DNA of 64,000 nucleotides, taken from JAOAFT01 sp035390885 (GTDB taxonomy: Bacteria; Bacteroidota; Ignavibacteria; UBA10030). Where the stretch lies: contig DAOOUW010000001.1 in assembly GCA_035390885.1 (NCBI GenBank), positions 1 to 64,000 of the forward strand. The letters are read 5' to 3'. This document shows, piece by piece, positions 45,682 through 55,121 of the stretch. Under the pieces are notes generated by a model that did not search any database, was not told the origin of the DNA, and was given only the letters and a program-made list of their open reading frames with translations. The first letter of the stretch is position 1; each line of letters begins with the position of its first letter. The translations under genes were made by a program, and so were the position numbers.

Positions 45682-46178
45682 TATTGAAATATCCTTTGCG
45701 GCTTGTGGAAGAACTGTTGAGCGACAGCATCTGTAAAGATTGGGAGGAGATACCAAGAGAGCGTTAATCCAAGTGAACAGCCAGTAATAACTCTTGTAAT
45801 AGTATTACTGGGATGAATGTGTGTGATGCTAAGTAAAACATCAGCAAGCATCAATGCAGCAACGCTATATAAAATCCAGAGTGGAGGAGTAGAGTTACGT
45901 TTCAGAGACAAATGAGAGATAAACAAAAGAATGCTGCAACCCAAGCCAAAACTCCAATAAATAGCCGTACATCGAATACAAACGGCTAAAGGTTGTCCCC
46001 CAAAATAGAGCGAACTATCGCGATGCTGATGACATATTTTACCATAGAGTTCATAGAGGATCGATGCCAACGTATGGAATCCTCTCGATTCCAGAAAAGG
46101 AGCTACGATAATGCCGGCGCACCATACTAAAGCTCCCAGAAAAAAAATCCGTTGCGCTGTTTTCTCTTGATGTTCCAT
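45681..46178 (-). CDS. DUF2085 family membrane protein
   Basis: A 165-aa protein with four hydrophobic helices. The DUF2085 signature is ICHQHRDSSLYFGGQPLAVC followed by IRCTAIY (about 48-75), with conserved Cys and His that may bind metal or haem. Function unknown. It is the first gene of a two-gene unit and divergent from hldE. Confidence 0.85.
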   Translation of the reverse strand: MEHQEKTAQRIFFLGALVWCAGIIVAPFLESRGFHTLASILYELYGKICHQHRDSSLYFGGQPLAVCIRCTAIYWSFGLGCSILLFISHLSLKRNSTPPLWILYSVAALMLADVLLSITHIHPSNTITRVITGCSLGLTLSWYLLPIFTDAVAQQFFHKPQRIFQ

Positions 46179-46455
46179 ACAAAACTATAATCGAAACAAA
46201 TTAGCTCTTTGTCAAGAGATATGCTTAGCAATAAAGTGAGCAATATTTCTGGAATAAAAGTTATTTTCTGATATGTTATAAATGATGCGTATCCTTGTTG
46301 ATAGTATGTGATATTGGCAATGAATTATCCAGTGCGGTTTATGTAATCTGAATGCAATTTATTTTCCGCAGCGCTTCGGAATGAACTTGGTTGATTGTAC
46401 AGGCAATTCTCTCTATATTTCAAAAAAATTGAAGATTTAAAGGAAAAGAAATTAC

Positions 46456-47460
46456 ATGGTTTCTATATCGAAAAAGCGGATAGAAGAACTCTTTAATGGT
46501 TTTCAAAATAAACGAATTGCCGTTATTGGCGATTTGATGATCGACCGTTACTTTTGGGGCAACGTAGAGAGGATTTCTCCAGAAGCTCCGGTACCAGTCA
46601 TTGAAGTAACAGAAGAATCGAACAGGCTTGGAGGCGCGGCAAATGTTGCGAACAATATTGCTTCGCTCGGCGGTGTTCCAATTATAGTTGGCGTTGTGGG
46701 GAATGATGAGGGAGCGAAAGTTTTGAAGCGCCTTGTCGAAGAACGTGGTTTTCCAACCTGTGGCATTGTGGAGGATGCGTCGCGCCCAACCACAATAAAA
46801 AGTCGAGTCATTGCTCACGATCATCATATTGTCAGAATCGATCAGGAGGTCAAAGCTGATATCTGCGACGCCACACAGAAGAAAATATTAGAAGCGCTGG
46901 ATGATCATTTCAATGACATCGATGGCATCATTTTAGAAGACTACAATAAAGGAGTGCTCACGAAGCAATTAGTTAGTGATATTATTGAGCAAGCTAGACG
47001 TGCTTCCAAAATTGTTACAGTCGATCCAAAGTATAATAACTTTTTTGAATATCACAATGTAACAGTGTTTAAACCAAATAAAAAAGAAGCTGAGGAAGCG
47101 CTCGGAAAGCGGCTTGCATCGATGGACGATTATAAAGCTGCAGCGGAAGAAATTCTGCGCAAACTCAATGCAGAAAACGTGCTGCTAACTCTCGGTGATA
47201 TGGGAATGCTGCTTTATGAACAGAGCGGAGCTTCTGCTCACGTTGCAACAACAGCAAGAAAAGTTGCGGATGTTTCAGGCGCTGGAGATACTGTCATTTC
47301 AACTTTAACAATGGCGCTTTTAGCGGGCGGAACGATCCGTGAAGCAGCAGCACTAGCAAATATAGCAGGCGGTATTGTGTGCGGCGAAGTTGGAGTTGTT
47401 CCAATAGATCCAAAAATTCTCTTTGAAACCGCAATTGATATTTTTAATGGAGAACAGTAA
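46456..47460 (+). CDS. rfaE1: D-glycero-beta-D-manno-heptose-7-phosphate kinase
   Basis: The kinase half of HldE as a separate 334-aa PfkB/ribokinase-family protein. IGDLMIDRYFWGNVERISPE (22-41) is the family N-terminus, GGAANVANNIASLGG binds substrate, and DVSGAGDTVISTL holds the catalytic Asp and anion hole. It phosphorylates heptose 7-phosphate for LPS inner-core ADP-heptose. It is immediately followed (0 bp) by the adenylyltransferase half. Confidence 0.95.
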   Translation: MVSISKKRIEELFNGFQNKRIAVIGDLMIDRYFWGNVERISPEAPVPVIEVTEESNRLGGAANVANNIASLGGVPIIVGVVGNDEGAKVLKRLVEERGFPTCGIVEDASRPTTIKSRVIAHDHHIVRIDQEVKADICDATQKKILEALDDHFNDIDGIILEDYNKGVLTKQLVSDIIEQARRASKIVTVDPKYNNFFEYHNVTVFKPNKKEAEEALGKRLASMDDYKAAAEEILRKLNAENVLLTLGDMGMLLYEQSGASAHVATTARKVADVSGAGDTVISTLTMALLAGGTIREAAALANIAGGIVCGEVGVVPIDPKILFETAIDIFNGEQ

Positions 47461-47940
47461 ATGGGACTCGTTGTAGATCGCGATCAGTTAGTGCAAATAA
47501 GAAATGATTTGAAGCGACAAGGGAAGAAAGTCGTCTTTACAAATGGATGTTTCGATATCCTTCATCGCGGTCATGTTGAATATCTACAGAAAGCGAAACA
47601 ATTAGGCGATGTTCTCATCGTTGGTCTTAATACAGATGCTTCCGTGAAACGATTGAAAGGAGCTGAGCGTCCAATTGTACAGCAAGAAGATCGAGCTATT
47701 GTTATTGCGGCTCTTGCTGCCGTTGATTATGTGTGTCTGTTTGATGAAGATACTCCGTATGAACTCATTCGAGCCATTGTTCCGGATGTACTTGTGAAAG
47801 GCGCCGATTGGAGAGTTGAGAATGTTGTTGGAAGAGATGTTGTCGAAGCGGCGGGCGGAATGGTGAAAACAATTGAGTTTGTTCCTGATCGTTCGACGAC
47901 TTCTATTATTACAAGAATTATTCAAACTACAGAAAAGTGA
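47461..47940 (+). CDS. rfaE2: D-glycero-beta-D-manno-heptose 1-phosphate adenylyltransferase
   Basis: The second HldE activity as a 159-aa nucleotidyltransferase. VFTNGCFDILHRGHVEYL (25-42) contains the HxGH-type site, GLNTDASVKRLKG binds the substrate, and DRSTTSII near the C-terminus is the ISSTxI-like motif. The ATG abuts the kinase stop. The pair is fused in Enterobacteria and split here. It indicates that the organism makes heptose-containing LPS or glycans. Confidence 0.95.
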   Translation: MGLVVDRDQLVQIRNDLKRQGKKVVFTNGCFDILHRGHVEYLQKAKQLGDVLIVGLNTDASVKRLKGAERPIVQQEDRAIVIAALAAVDYVCLFDEDTPYELIRAIVPDVLVKGADWRVENVVGRDVVEAAGGMVKTIEFVPDRSTTSIITRIIQTTEK

Positions 47941-47977
47941 ACAGTAACATTTCAAATTTTTACGTAATACATTCTGT

Positions 47978-50900
47978 GTGAAAAAGTTTTTTCGATTTAT
48001 ATATTACTCCGCTATAATTCTACTCTTCGTCTTTATCGTTCTTGTTGGATATACACAAACCGCTGCGTTCCATGAGTCTCTCCGTTCCTATATTAACAAA
48101 AATGCCAGCAAAGTTGTAAAGGGCGATCTCTCAATCGGCGCTATAAAGGGAAATCTCTTCACAGGCATCAAAGTATGCGATGTTACACTTTCCGAACTTG
48201 GCGTCGATGTGATCCATGCTAAGGAGTTACAGCTCAAATATGATCCGATTGCATTTTTCTTTCAGCGAGCCAGCTTTGCGGATGCAAAATTGGAGAGTAT
48301 TACTGTAACACTGATACGTTCCACAGATGGAACATGGAATATCTCGCGTCTCTTTCGTTCGACCCGCAAAGATACAACCCCAGCGTCATGGATTGTTGAT
48401 TTGAAAAATATCAGACTTGTCAATGCTTCGGTATCGCTTATTGATTCTCTGGCGCTTGAGCGCCGCATTGCTAAAGGCGCGCGTCCTCCTTTGGAATCAG
48501 AATTTGATTATGCCAATTTTCGGCTCGATTCTATTTTTCTTCAAACATCCATATACGTTGCCCCTCAAAACTACAAAGTTCATATCTATAAGTTTTCGTG
48601 TTCTTCGGTCCTTCAACCATTTCAAGTGCAACATCTCGAAGGTACTTTCTCACTTCGTCCCAATGAGCTCTTAGCGCAGGATGTGAATATTCAACTTCCT
48701 CAATCGAGTATAGGACTGACTGCGTCGTTGAAGAATGCGGACATTTTTAAAAAACATTTTATGCTTGCGGAGCTTAAAAATAAACCTGTCGACCTTAAGT
48801 TCTCGACGACTCCGATAGATATGAGGGAATTGAAATTCTTCCTTCATCCATACGTCGATTTTTTAGATAGTGCGGCGACTATTATAGTAAAGTGCGATGG
48901 TACTTTCGATGCAATGCGTATTGAGGAATGTTCAGTTATTTCTGGAAAAACATTTGTAAACCTCAAAGGAACGCTTCTCAATCTCCATCATCCATCCGAC
49001 CTTGAGCTCCATGTGTTTTCTGATAAAAGCTCTCTCGATCCTTCCGTATGCCGTACTTTGTTGCGAGGATTGTCCTTGCCGAATCTCGATTTTCTCGGCG
49101 CTGTTACTACATCTTTGTCGTTTGATGGAAAACCAAAAAAATTTAGAGCTATTGCAGAAACGCGCTCATCTCTTGGAACAATAGAAGCAAATACATCAAT
49201 TTCATTGGAAACGAAACCGATGACTTATGAAGGAGTTGTGCGTGTTCGTCAAGGTTCTATTGGAGCATTGATTGGCGATACGACAATGCAGAGCGATGTT
49301 AACGGACACATAACTTTTAACGGCAATGGTACGGATATTCGTTCGATGACGGCTATTGTAAAAATGGAACTCGATTCATCTTCTATACTTCAAATTCCAG
49401 TAGAAAAATTTGTTGCAGTAATCAACACAGCCGAAGGAACTCTCCGTTCCCATAGCGTGGCTCAAATTGGAGAAAGTCATTGGGAGACTTCAGGGTCGGT
49501 AAATGTTGGAGAAGGAAGCACGTTCTATTCATTTGCAGGAAAAGTTATTTCCTGCAATCTTGCAGATTTTTTCCATAGCGCTCGTTATGGAAGTATGCTT
49601 TCATTTCAATATCAATTTGGAGGCGCGCATACTCATACTCAAGGAGAGGATTCATTAATCATTTCGTTCTTCCCATCAACGTATGGAACGCGTTCCTTTA
49701 ATGACGGAGCGATTCAAGTGCATCATTCCTCGAAAGAGCAATACAATCATCTTGCAATAACATCGAAGCCGCTCAAGGCGCAGTTCGAAGGCAGTTTTTC
49801 ACCATCTTCGTTAATCCAATTATTCAATAAATCAATTTTGCTCTACAGTAGCTATTTTTCCGATCATCTTTTTGCTCTCGATTCGATTCGTTCTCAAGCC
49901 ATTCAATTCTATCATCGTCAAAATAAATTATTGAAATTGCCGACCGAGGATGTTTCCTTTAACCTTGTAGTTTCGGATCTTTCTGCAATTGGTACAATCC
50001 TCTCGATTCCAATGGAAGGCGAGGCAAAGATCCGTGGTTCCATCAAATCAATGCCGCAATCACTGGGATTTGATTTGCAAGTGCAATCTCCAGAATTTGG
50101 CGTTGCGCCATCTAATACAATGATTGCAGGTTCAAAGGTTGACGTTCATATTTCTGCCAGCAATTTATCTCCTCAATCTATATTTGATGAAACGAAATCG
50201 ACGCTTCAGATCCATTCGCAATCTCTACGCTACAATAATCTCGTCGGGAATAATTTTCAGACAGCTTTTATTTCAGATGTTGATACCGGAACATTTGCAT
50301 TAAGTTGTCTCATTGATTCCACAGTTGCTGTAAAAACAAAAAGTGAATGGTGGCGTCGAAATGCTTTGCTGGACTGGTCAATTCCAATGCTATCAATAGC
50401 ATTGGATTCCACTTATGAGATTAAAAATGCTATTCCTGTTCACTGCATCATTGGAAGAGACGGAGTGTATTTCCAATCGTTTACGCTCCAGCATGATTCT
50501 ACACAAATTATGCTCTCTGGAATCTTTGACCCATCAGGAAATTCGAATTTCAATGGAAGTGTGGAGAAATTCTCGCTTAAAGATTTACGTAATATTCTCT
50601 CTCGGACAGATCCTTCTAGTTCTCTTAGACAAATGACAGGTAATGCGAATGCGCAATTTTCACTTCGAGGGACTTTCGATAATCCTATGATCGATGCTGC
50701 CATTAAGGTTGATAGCGGCGCCCTTCGAGATGCATTCTTCAGCACAGTGAAAGGAACACTCTCTTACTCTCAAAAATTGGTTCAGCTTGCTGTTCGCATG
50801 AGTACAACAACAACTTCCTCATTGGAGGCAAAGCCTGATGTGGAGCTTGTAGGAAGCATTCCTTATACTCTAAAGATATCTTCGTCTTCTTCAGAAGAGC

Positions 50901-52495
50901 CAATGAATGGAGATATTTATCTTCGACTTCAGGCAAGGGATGTTAATGCAGTAATTCTTTCGCCGTTCCTTCCATTTCTCGAGAACATCAACGGTACGTT
51001 TGCATGCGATCTTTCGATGGTTGGACCTGTAAACTCACCGCAGTACGGCGGATTTGCTTCATTCAATAATATTCGCTTTCTCTTCAGACCGTTGGGAATT
51101 CAGTACATCCTTAATGGAAAAGCAGTCTCGGAAGGGAATTCTATTCGACTTAACAATGTATCGGTACGAAATGTGCCCGAAGACAATCGTCCGAATGGTA
51201 TTGTGCAAGTAGACGGTACAATTTCGATGGTTGGACTCTCGCTCAGTGAATTTTCTTTGACGGCAAATGGAGAGTTATTGGTTATGAAGGAGAATCGGCG
51301 TTTGCCCGGACAAAATTATTATGGAACACTCTACGCTGCAACATCGCCTCGGGGAATAATGTGGGAAGGGAATGCTTCCCATTCTTTCTTGAAAGGAGAA
51401 CTCTACCTCCTCGATGCGCAATTGATATTTCCACCGAAAAGAGAAATAGCGGCGGTAAGAGCAAGTACTATCAAAGTAACATTTGAAAATGACACTCTTC
51501 GAGCTGTAACGAATGGTACAAAGCAGTCGAAAATCCAGCAATTGACGATGCGTCAAGAAGATCGTTGGAGGGAGGAGACGCCAGTATCGTTTCTTGATAA
51601 TATTGATTATGATCTTACCATTGAGACGCAAGGCAATACGACTATACGTTTTGTGTTTAATACGCAAACGAGCGAAGAACTTTTTGCCGTTTTACAGGGA
51701 AGAGTAACGTACAATAGAATAGCAACGATCAGTCGTTTTATTGGAAAAGTTCAGGTTGTTGATCGTTCGTACTATAACTTCTTCAAAAAATTCGATGCAA
51801 CAGGAACAATTACATTCACAGGAGAACTTGGCGATCCTGAGCTCAATGTAACGGCACGCTATGAAGGAATTCATGCAAAAGATACAACTGCAGTTACAGG
51901 CGCACAATCGAATCTGTCATCCTCTCTCTCTTCAGCTGAACGGGAGAGAATAGCGGTTATCTTAAAAATTACTGGCTCACTGAATGAACCTCATGTTAGC
52001 ACAAGTCTTGAACGGTATGAAAATAATGAGTGGGTCAAATATGAGACCGGCGATGATGAATCGAATGCGCTCTCGTTTATTATCAGCGGGCAATTTACAA
52101 ATGAACTGACTGCTCAGCAACGAACGAGCATGATTGGTACGAATTTAGGGTTTGGAATTGCCGCTGGAATGATCACCGGACCTCTCAGTGAAGCATTGCG
52201 GCGAAATACGGCAGGCTATGTTCAATCTATCGATGTTCTGTACTACGGCGGTCAGTTTAACGAGTCAGCGGATGTTCGTCTTACAGGTCAAGTTGGCGAT
52301 GCGGTCATTCGTTTTGGAGGGAAAGTAATCAACGATCCCTTTGGAAATGCGAATGTGAGCGTCGAATTGCCAATATCATCGCTTTCCCGTAATCTTATTC
52401 TTTCACTCGAACATATAGTTGAAGGAACGGAATATTCCGAAGAACAACGCCGTGCATACAATAGCGCAAAGATATTTTATCGATTTACATTTTAA
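47978..52495 (+). CDS. tamB: TamB-like translocation/assembly protein (DUF490)
   Basis: A 1505-aa AsmA/TamB-family protein expected to span the periplasm from an N-terminal inner-membrane helix (about 7-30) and move phospholipids or assist outer-membrane protein insertion. The N-terminal block GDLSIGAIKGNLFTGIKV is typical. The long beta-rich middle fits a hydrophobic groove. The C-terminal DUF490 region has GDPELNVTARYEG, FIISGQFTNEL and a terminal KIFYRFTF. It starts at GTG (position 47978). No tamA/Omp85 partner gene is adjacent. It lies 37 bp after rfaE2 and 13 bp before rnr. Confidence 0.88.
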   Translation: MKKFFRFIYYSAIILLFVFIVLVGYTQTAAFHESLRSYINKNASKVVKGDLSIGAIKGNLFTGIKVCDVTLSELGVDVIHAKELQLKYDPIAFFFQRASFADAKLESITVTLIRSTDGTWNISRLFRSTRKDTTPASWIVDLKNIRLVNASVSLIDSLALERRIAKGARPPLESEFDYANFRLDSIFLQTSIYVAPQNYKVHIYKFSCSSVLQPFQVQHLEGTFSLRPNELLAQDVNIQLPQSSIGLTASLKNADIFKKHFMLAELKNKPVDLKFSTTPIDMRELKFFLHPYVDFLDSAATIIVKCDGTFDAMRIEECSVISGKTFVNLKGTLLNLHHPSDLELHVFSDKSSLDPSVCRTLLRGLSLPNLDFLGAVTTSLSFDGKPKKFRAIAETRSSLGTIEANTSISLETKPMTYEGVVRVRQGSIGALIGDTTMQSDVNGHITFNGNGTDIRSMTAIVKMELDSSSILQIPVEKFVAVINTAEGTLRSHSVAQIGESHWETSGSVNVGEGSTFYSFAGKVISCNLADFFHSARYGSMLSFQYQFGGAHTHTQGEDSLIISFFPSTYGTRSFNDGAIQVHHSSKEQYNHLAITSKPLKAQFEGSFSPSSLIQLFNKSILLYSSYFSDHLFALDSIRSQAIQFYHRQNKLLKLPTEDVSFNLVVSDLSAIGTILSIPMEGEAKIRGSIKSMPQSLGFDLQVQSPEFGVAPSNTMIAGSKVDVHISASNLSPQSIFDETKSTLQIHSQSLRYNNLVGNNFQTAFISDVDTGTFALSCLIDSTVAVKTKSEWWRRNALLDWSIPMLSIALDSTYEIKNAIPVHCIIGRDGVYFQSFTLQHDSTQIMLSGIFDPSGNSNFNGSVEKFSLKDLRNILSRTDPSSSLRQMTGNANAQFSLRGTFDNPMIDAAIKVDSGALRDAFFSTVKGTLSYSQKLVQLAVRMSTTTTSSLEAKPDVELVGSIPYTLKISSSSSEEPMNGDIYLRLQARDVNAVILSPFLPFLENINGTFACDLSMVGPVNSPQYGGFASFNNIRFLFRPLGIQYILNGKAVSEGNSIRLNNVSVRNVPEDNRPNGIVQVDGTISMVGLSLSEFSLTANGELLVMKENRRLPGQNYYGTLYAATSPRGIMWEGNASHSFLKGELYLLDAQLIFPPKREIAAVRASTIKVTFENDTLRAVTNGTKQSKIQQLTMRQEDRWREETPVSFLDNIDYDLTIETQGNTTIRFVFNTQTSEELFAVLQGRVTYNRIATISRFIGKVQVVDRSYYNFFKKFDATGTITFTGELGDPELNVTARYEGIHAKDTTAVTGAQSNLSSSLSSAERERIAVILKITGSLNEPHVSTSLERYENNEWVKYETGDDESNALSFIISGQFTNELTAQQRTSMIGTNLGFGIAAGMITGPLSEALRRNTAGYVQSIDVLYYGGQFNESADVRLTGQVGDAVIRFGGKVINDPFGNANVSVELPISSLSRNLILSLEHIVEGTEYSEEQRRAYNSAKIFYRFTF

Positions 52496-52508
52496 GAAAT
52501 GAGTATAT

Positions 52509-54677
52509 ATGACAACGAACAATGATGTTGAGCTTCAACATCGAATTTTACAATTCCTTGAACGATATCCAACAGAACAATTTAAATCAAAAGAATTAGC
52601 GCGAAGACTCGGTATTCGAGATGAATCAACTTATCAGCAATTTAAACAAGAGTTACGATTCTTACAGGATAAAGGAGCGCTGCTTCGTTATCGCGGGAAA
52701 AAGTATGGCTATCGTTATGTGCCTGAAGTTGTCCAAGGTACTCTTCGATTAGTTAAAACCGGAGGTGTTGTTGCCATTCTTGATTCCGATGTGGAAGTTT
52801 TCATCGAAGAATCAGACATAGACTCTGCATACGATGGAGATACGGTGGAAGTAACTCTCTATCCGCAGTCTACTAAGCAAAAAGTACGCGACAAGATTCG
52901 GAAAGGCAAGGTAACTCGAGTTCTTGAGCATAGCTCTAGAACAGTCGTTGGTATTTTAGAAAAAGTGAGGAAACAGTATCGAGTAATTCCAGACTCCAAA
53001 AATTTAACCCAGGAAATTTTTATTCAAAGTAATGAACTTTTGGGAGCGCATGCTGGAGATAAAGTCGTCGTAGAAATAGTTCCAAAGAACAAAAGCCATG
53101 CTTTGCCGGAAGGAAAAGTAATCGAGGTTATTGGGAAAGCGGGCGCTCTTTCTACAGAACTTCAGTCTGTGGCTCGTGAATTTCATTTACCGCTGGAGTT
53201 TCCCCCGGAAGTCATCCATGAGGCTGACACGCTCTCTTCTGCGATTCCTCAGGATGAAATTCATCGCCGTCAAGATTTCAGAAATCTACTTACGTTTACA
53301 ATCGATCCAGAAGATGCAAAAGATTTTGACGACGCTCTCTCTATTGAACTATTGCCCGACGGCAACTATCTCCTTGGCGTTCACATTGCAGATGTATCGT
53401 ACTATGTTCGCGAAGGAAGCGCTCTTGACATAGAAGCATTAAAACGTGGCACAAGCGTCTATTTCCCCAATGGTGTTATTCCGATGCTTCCAGAACGACT
53501 TTCAGGCAATCTCTGCAGTTTGAGGCCGAACGAAGATCGTCTTGCTTACTCTGTATCGATGGTTGTTTCTCCTCGTGGAGCAGTTAAGGAGTATAAGATT
53601 GAGCAAAGTATTATACAAAGTAAAAGGCGTTTCACATATGAAGAAGTTGAGGAGCTTATCAAACAAGATAAAAAAGGAAACAAGCTCTCTCAAAAAGATG
53701 CTCCTTTTATTTCTTCTCTAAAGATGTTGTACAAACTGAGCAATGTTCTTACGAAGAATCGTTTGCGGAAAGGAAGTATCGATTTTGAAACTGCAGAAGT
53801 CAGGTTTCGGTTCGATGAAACAGGAAAGCCAAGCGAAGTAGAAAAAAAGATTAGGCTTGAAAGTCATCGGCTTGTCGAGGAGTGCATGCTTCTCGCAAAT
53901 CGTGTAGTCGCTCGACATATTGGACTTCCAAAACCAGAACAACAGGTTCAGCCATTCCTTTATAGAGTGCACGACGCTCCCGATCCTCAGCGAATTCAAG
54001 AGCTTGCTCTCTTTGTAAAGAAATTTGGATTCTCCCTCAATGTCGAAGGAGGAGTTTCATCGAAGGAACTTCAACAATTATTGAATCAGGTAAAGGGGAG
54101 CGAGGTTGAGAACGTTATCAATGGCATTGTGTTGCGCTCGATGGCAAAAGCAATTTACTCAGACCATAATATTGGCCACTATGGCTTAGCGTTCGATTAC
54201 TACGCTCATTTCACGTCGCCGATTCGTCGGTACCCTGACCTTATTGTTCATCGCATGCTGAAACGCTATAGCAGCGGTATAGCTCCGAGCGTACGTGAGG
54301 AATTGCGGAGACGGCTTCCCGCAATTGCGAAACAATCTTCTGATCGCGAACGACTTGCAATGGAAGCGGAACGCGCTGCAATAAAAGTTGTTCAAATTGA
54401 GTATATGAAGAACCATCTTGGAGATGAATTTCAGGCGGTCATCTCGGGAGTAGCTCCCTATGGCATTTTTGTAGAATTAAATGACAGCCTCGCTGAAGGA
54501 TTGATCCATGTGCGCGACATGATGGATGATTACTATGGCTATAATGAAAAGCAATATGCATTAGTCGGAAGAAGGACGAAGAACATATATCGATTAGGAG
54601 ATGCAGTAACAGTTAAACTAGTACGCGTCAATCCAGAACAACGACAATTGGATTTTATGCTTGTTTCTAAAGAATGA
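52509..54677 (+). CDS. rnr: Ribonuclease R
   Basis: A 722-aa processive 3'-5' exoribonuclease. The N-terminal winged helix (about 10-65) is followed by cold-shock-like domains (about 75-225), the RNB catalytic domain with DPEDAKDFDDALSI (about 262-275), LRPNEDRLAYS and YAHFTSPIRRYPDLIVHRML, and a C-terminal S1 domain (about 645-722, VAPYGIFVELNDSLAEGLIH). It degrades structured RNA. It starts 13 bp after tamB. Confidence 0.96.
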   Translation: MTTNNDVELQHRILQFLERYPTEQFKSKELARRLGIRDESTYQQFKQELRFLQDKGALLRYRGKKYGYRYVPEVVQGTLRLVKTGGVVAILDSDVEVFIEESDIDSAYDGDTVEVTLYPQSTKQKVRDKIRKGKVTRVLEHSSRTVVGILEKVRKQYRVIPDSKNLTQEIFIQSNELLGAHAGDKVVVEIVPKNKSHALPEGKVIEVIGKAGALSTELQSVAREFHLPLEFPPEVIHEADTLSSAIPQDEIHRRQDFRNLLTFTIDPEDAKDFDDALSIELLPDGNYLLGVHIADVSYYVREGSALDIEALKRGTSVYFPNGVIPMLPERLSGNLCSLRPNEDRLAYSVSMVVSPRGAVKEYKIEQSIIQSKRRFTYEEVEELIKQDKKGNKLSQKDAPFISSLKMLYKLSNVLTKNRLRKGSIDFETAEVRFRFDETGKPSEVEKKIRLESHRLVEECMLLANRVVARHIGLPKPEQQVQPFLYRVHDAPDPQRIQELALFVKKFGFSLNVEGGVSSKELQQLLNQVKGSEVENVINGIVLRSMAKAIYSDHNIGHYGLAFDYYAHFTSPIRRYPDLIVHRMLKRYSSGIAPSVREELRRRLPAIAKQSSDRERLAMEAERAAIKVVQIEYMKNHLGDEFQAVISGVAPYGIFVELNDSLAEGLIHVRDMMDDYYGYNEKQYALVGRRTKNIYRLGDAVTVKLVRVNPEQRQLDFMLVSKE

Positions 54678-54725
54678 CAATTTGCATTCTTCTTCCACGC
54701 TTACTATCTTAAAAAGGGAAAAATT

Positions 54726-55097
54726 ATGGATAAGAAAAAACACATATTGGTGATCGATGACGAGCTCTCATGGCAAATACTCTTACAGCGGTATTTGGAG
54801 AATAAAGGGTTTTCTGTCCGAACGGTCGGCAGCGCCACGGAAGCGTTCAAGATTCTTAACTCGTATAAACCAGATTTGATCATGACGGATATTCGAATGC
54901 CAGATATGAACGGATTTGATTTTCTCCATGAACTCAAGCAGCAGACTCCATTTACTTCAACGCCGGTTGTCTTTCTATCAGGAATCGATGATTATGAAGC
55001 GAGGAAAGTCGCCAAATCGCTTGGAGCTGTTGACTATCTTGTTAAGCCATTAAATGAACAAGATATTGATTCGATTCTCTCTAAAGTTCTCCTCTAA
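54726..55097 (+). CDS. Single-domain response regulator (CheY-like)
   Basis: A 123-aa receiver only. Acidic pocket D11-D12, phospho-acceptor Asp55 in LIMTDIRMPD, and Lys107 in DYLVKPL are all present. It has no output domain, so it must signal through protein contact or act as a phosphorelay intermediate with the hybrid kinase 24 bp downstream. A moderate ribosome site (AAAGGGA) precedes it. Confidence 0.93.
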   Translation: MDKKKHILVIDDELSWQILLQRYLENKGFSVRTVGSATEAFKILNSYKPDLIMTDIRMPDMNGFDFLHELKQQTPFTSTPVVFLSGIDDYEARKVAKSLGAVDYLVKPLNEQDIDSILSKVLL

Positions 55098-55121
55098 TAG
55101 AATGGTAAATTTTTAACAGCA

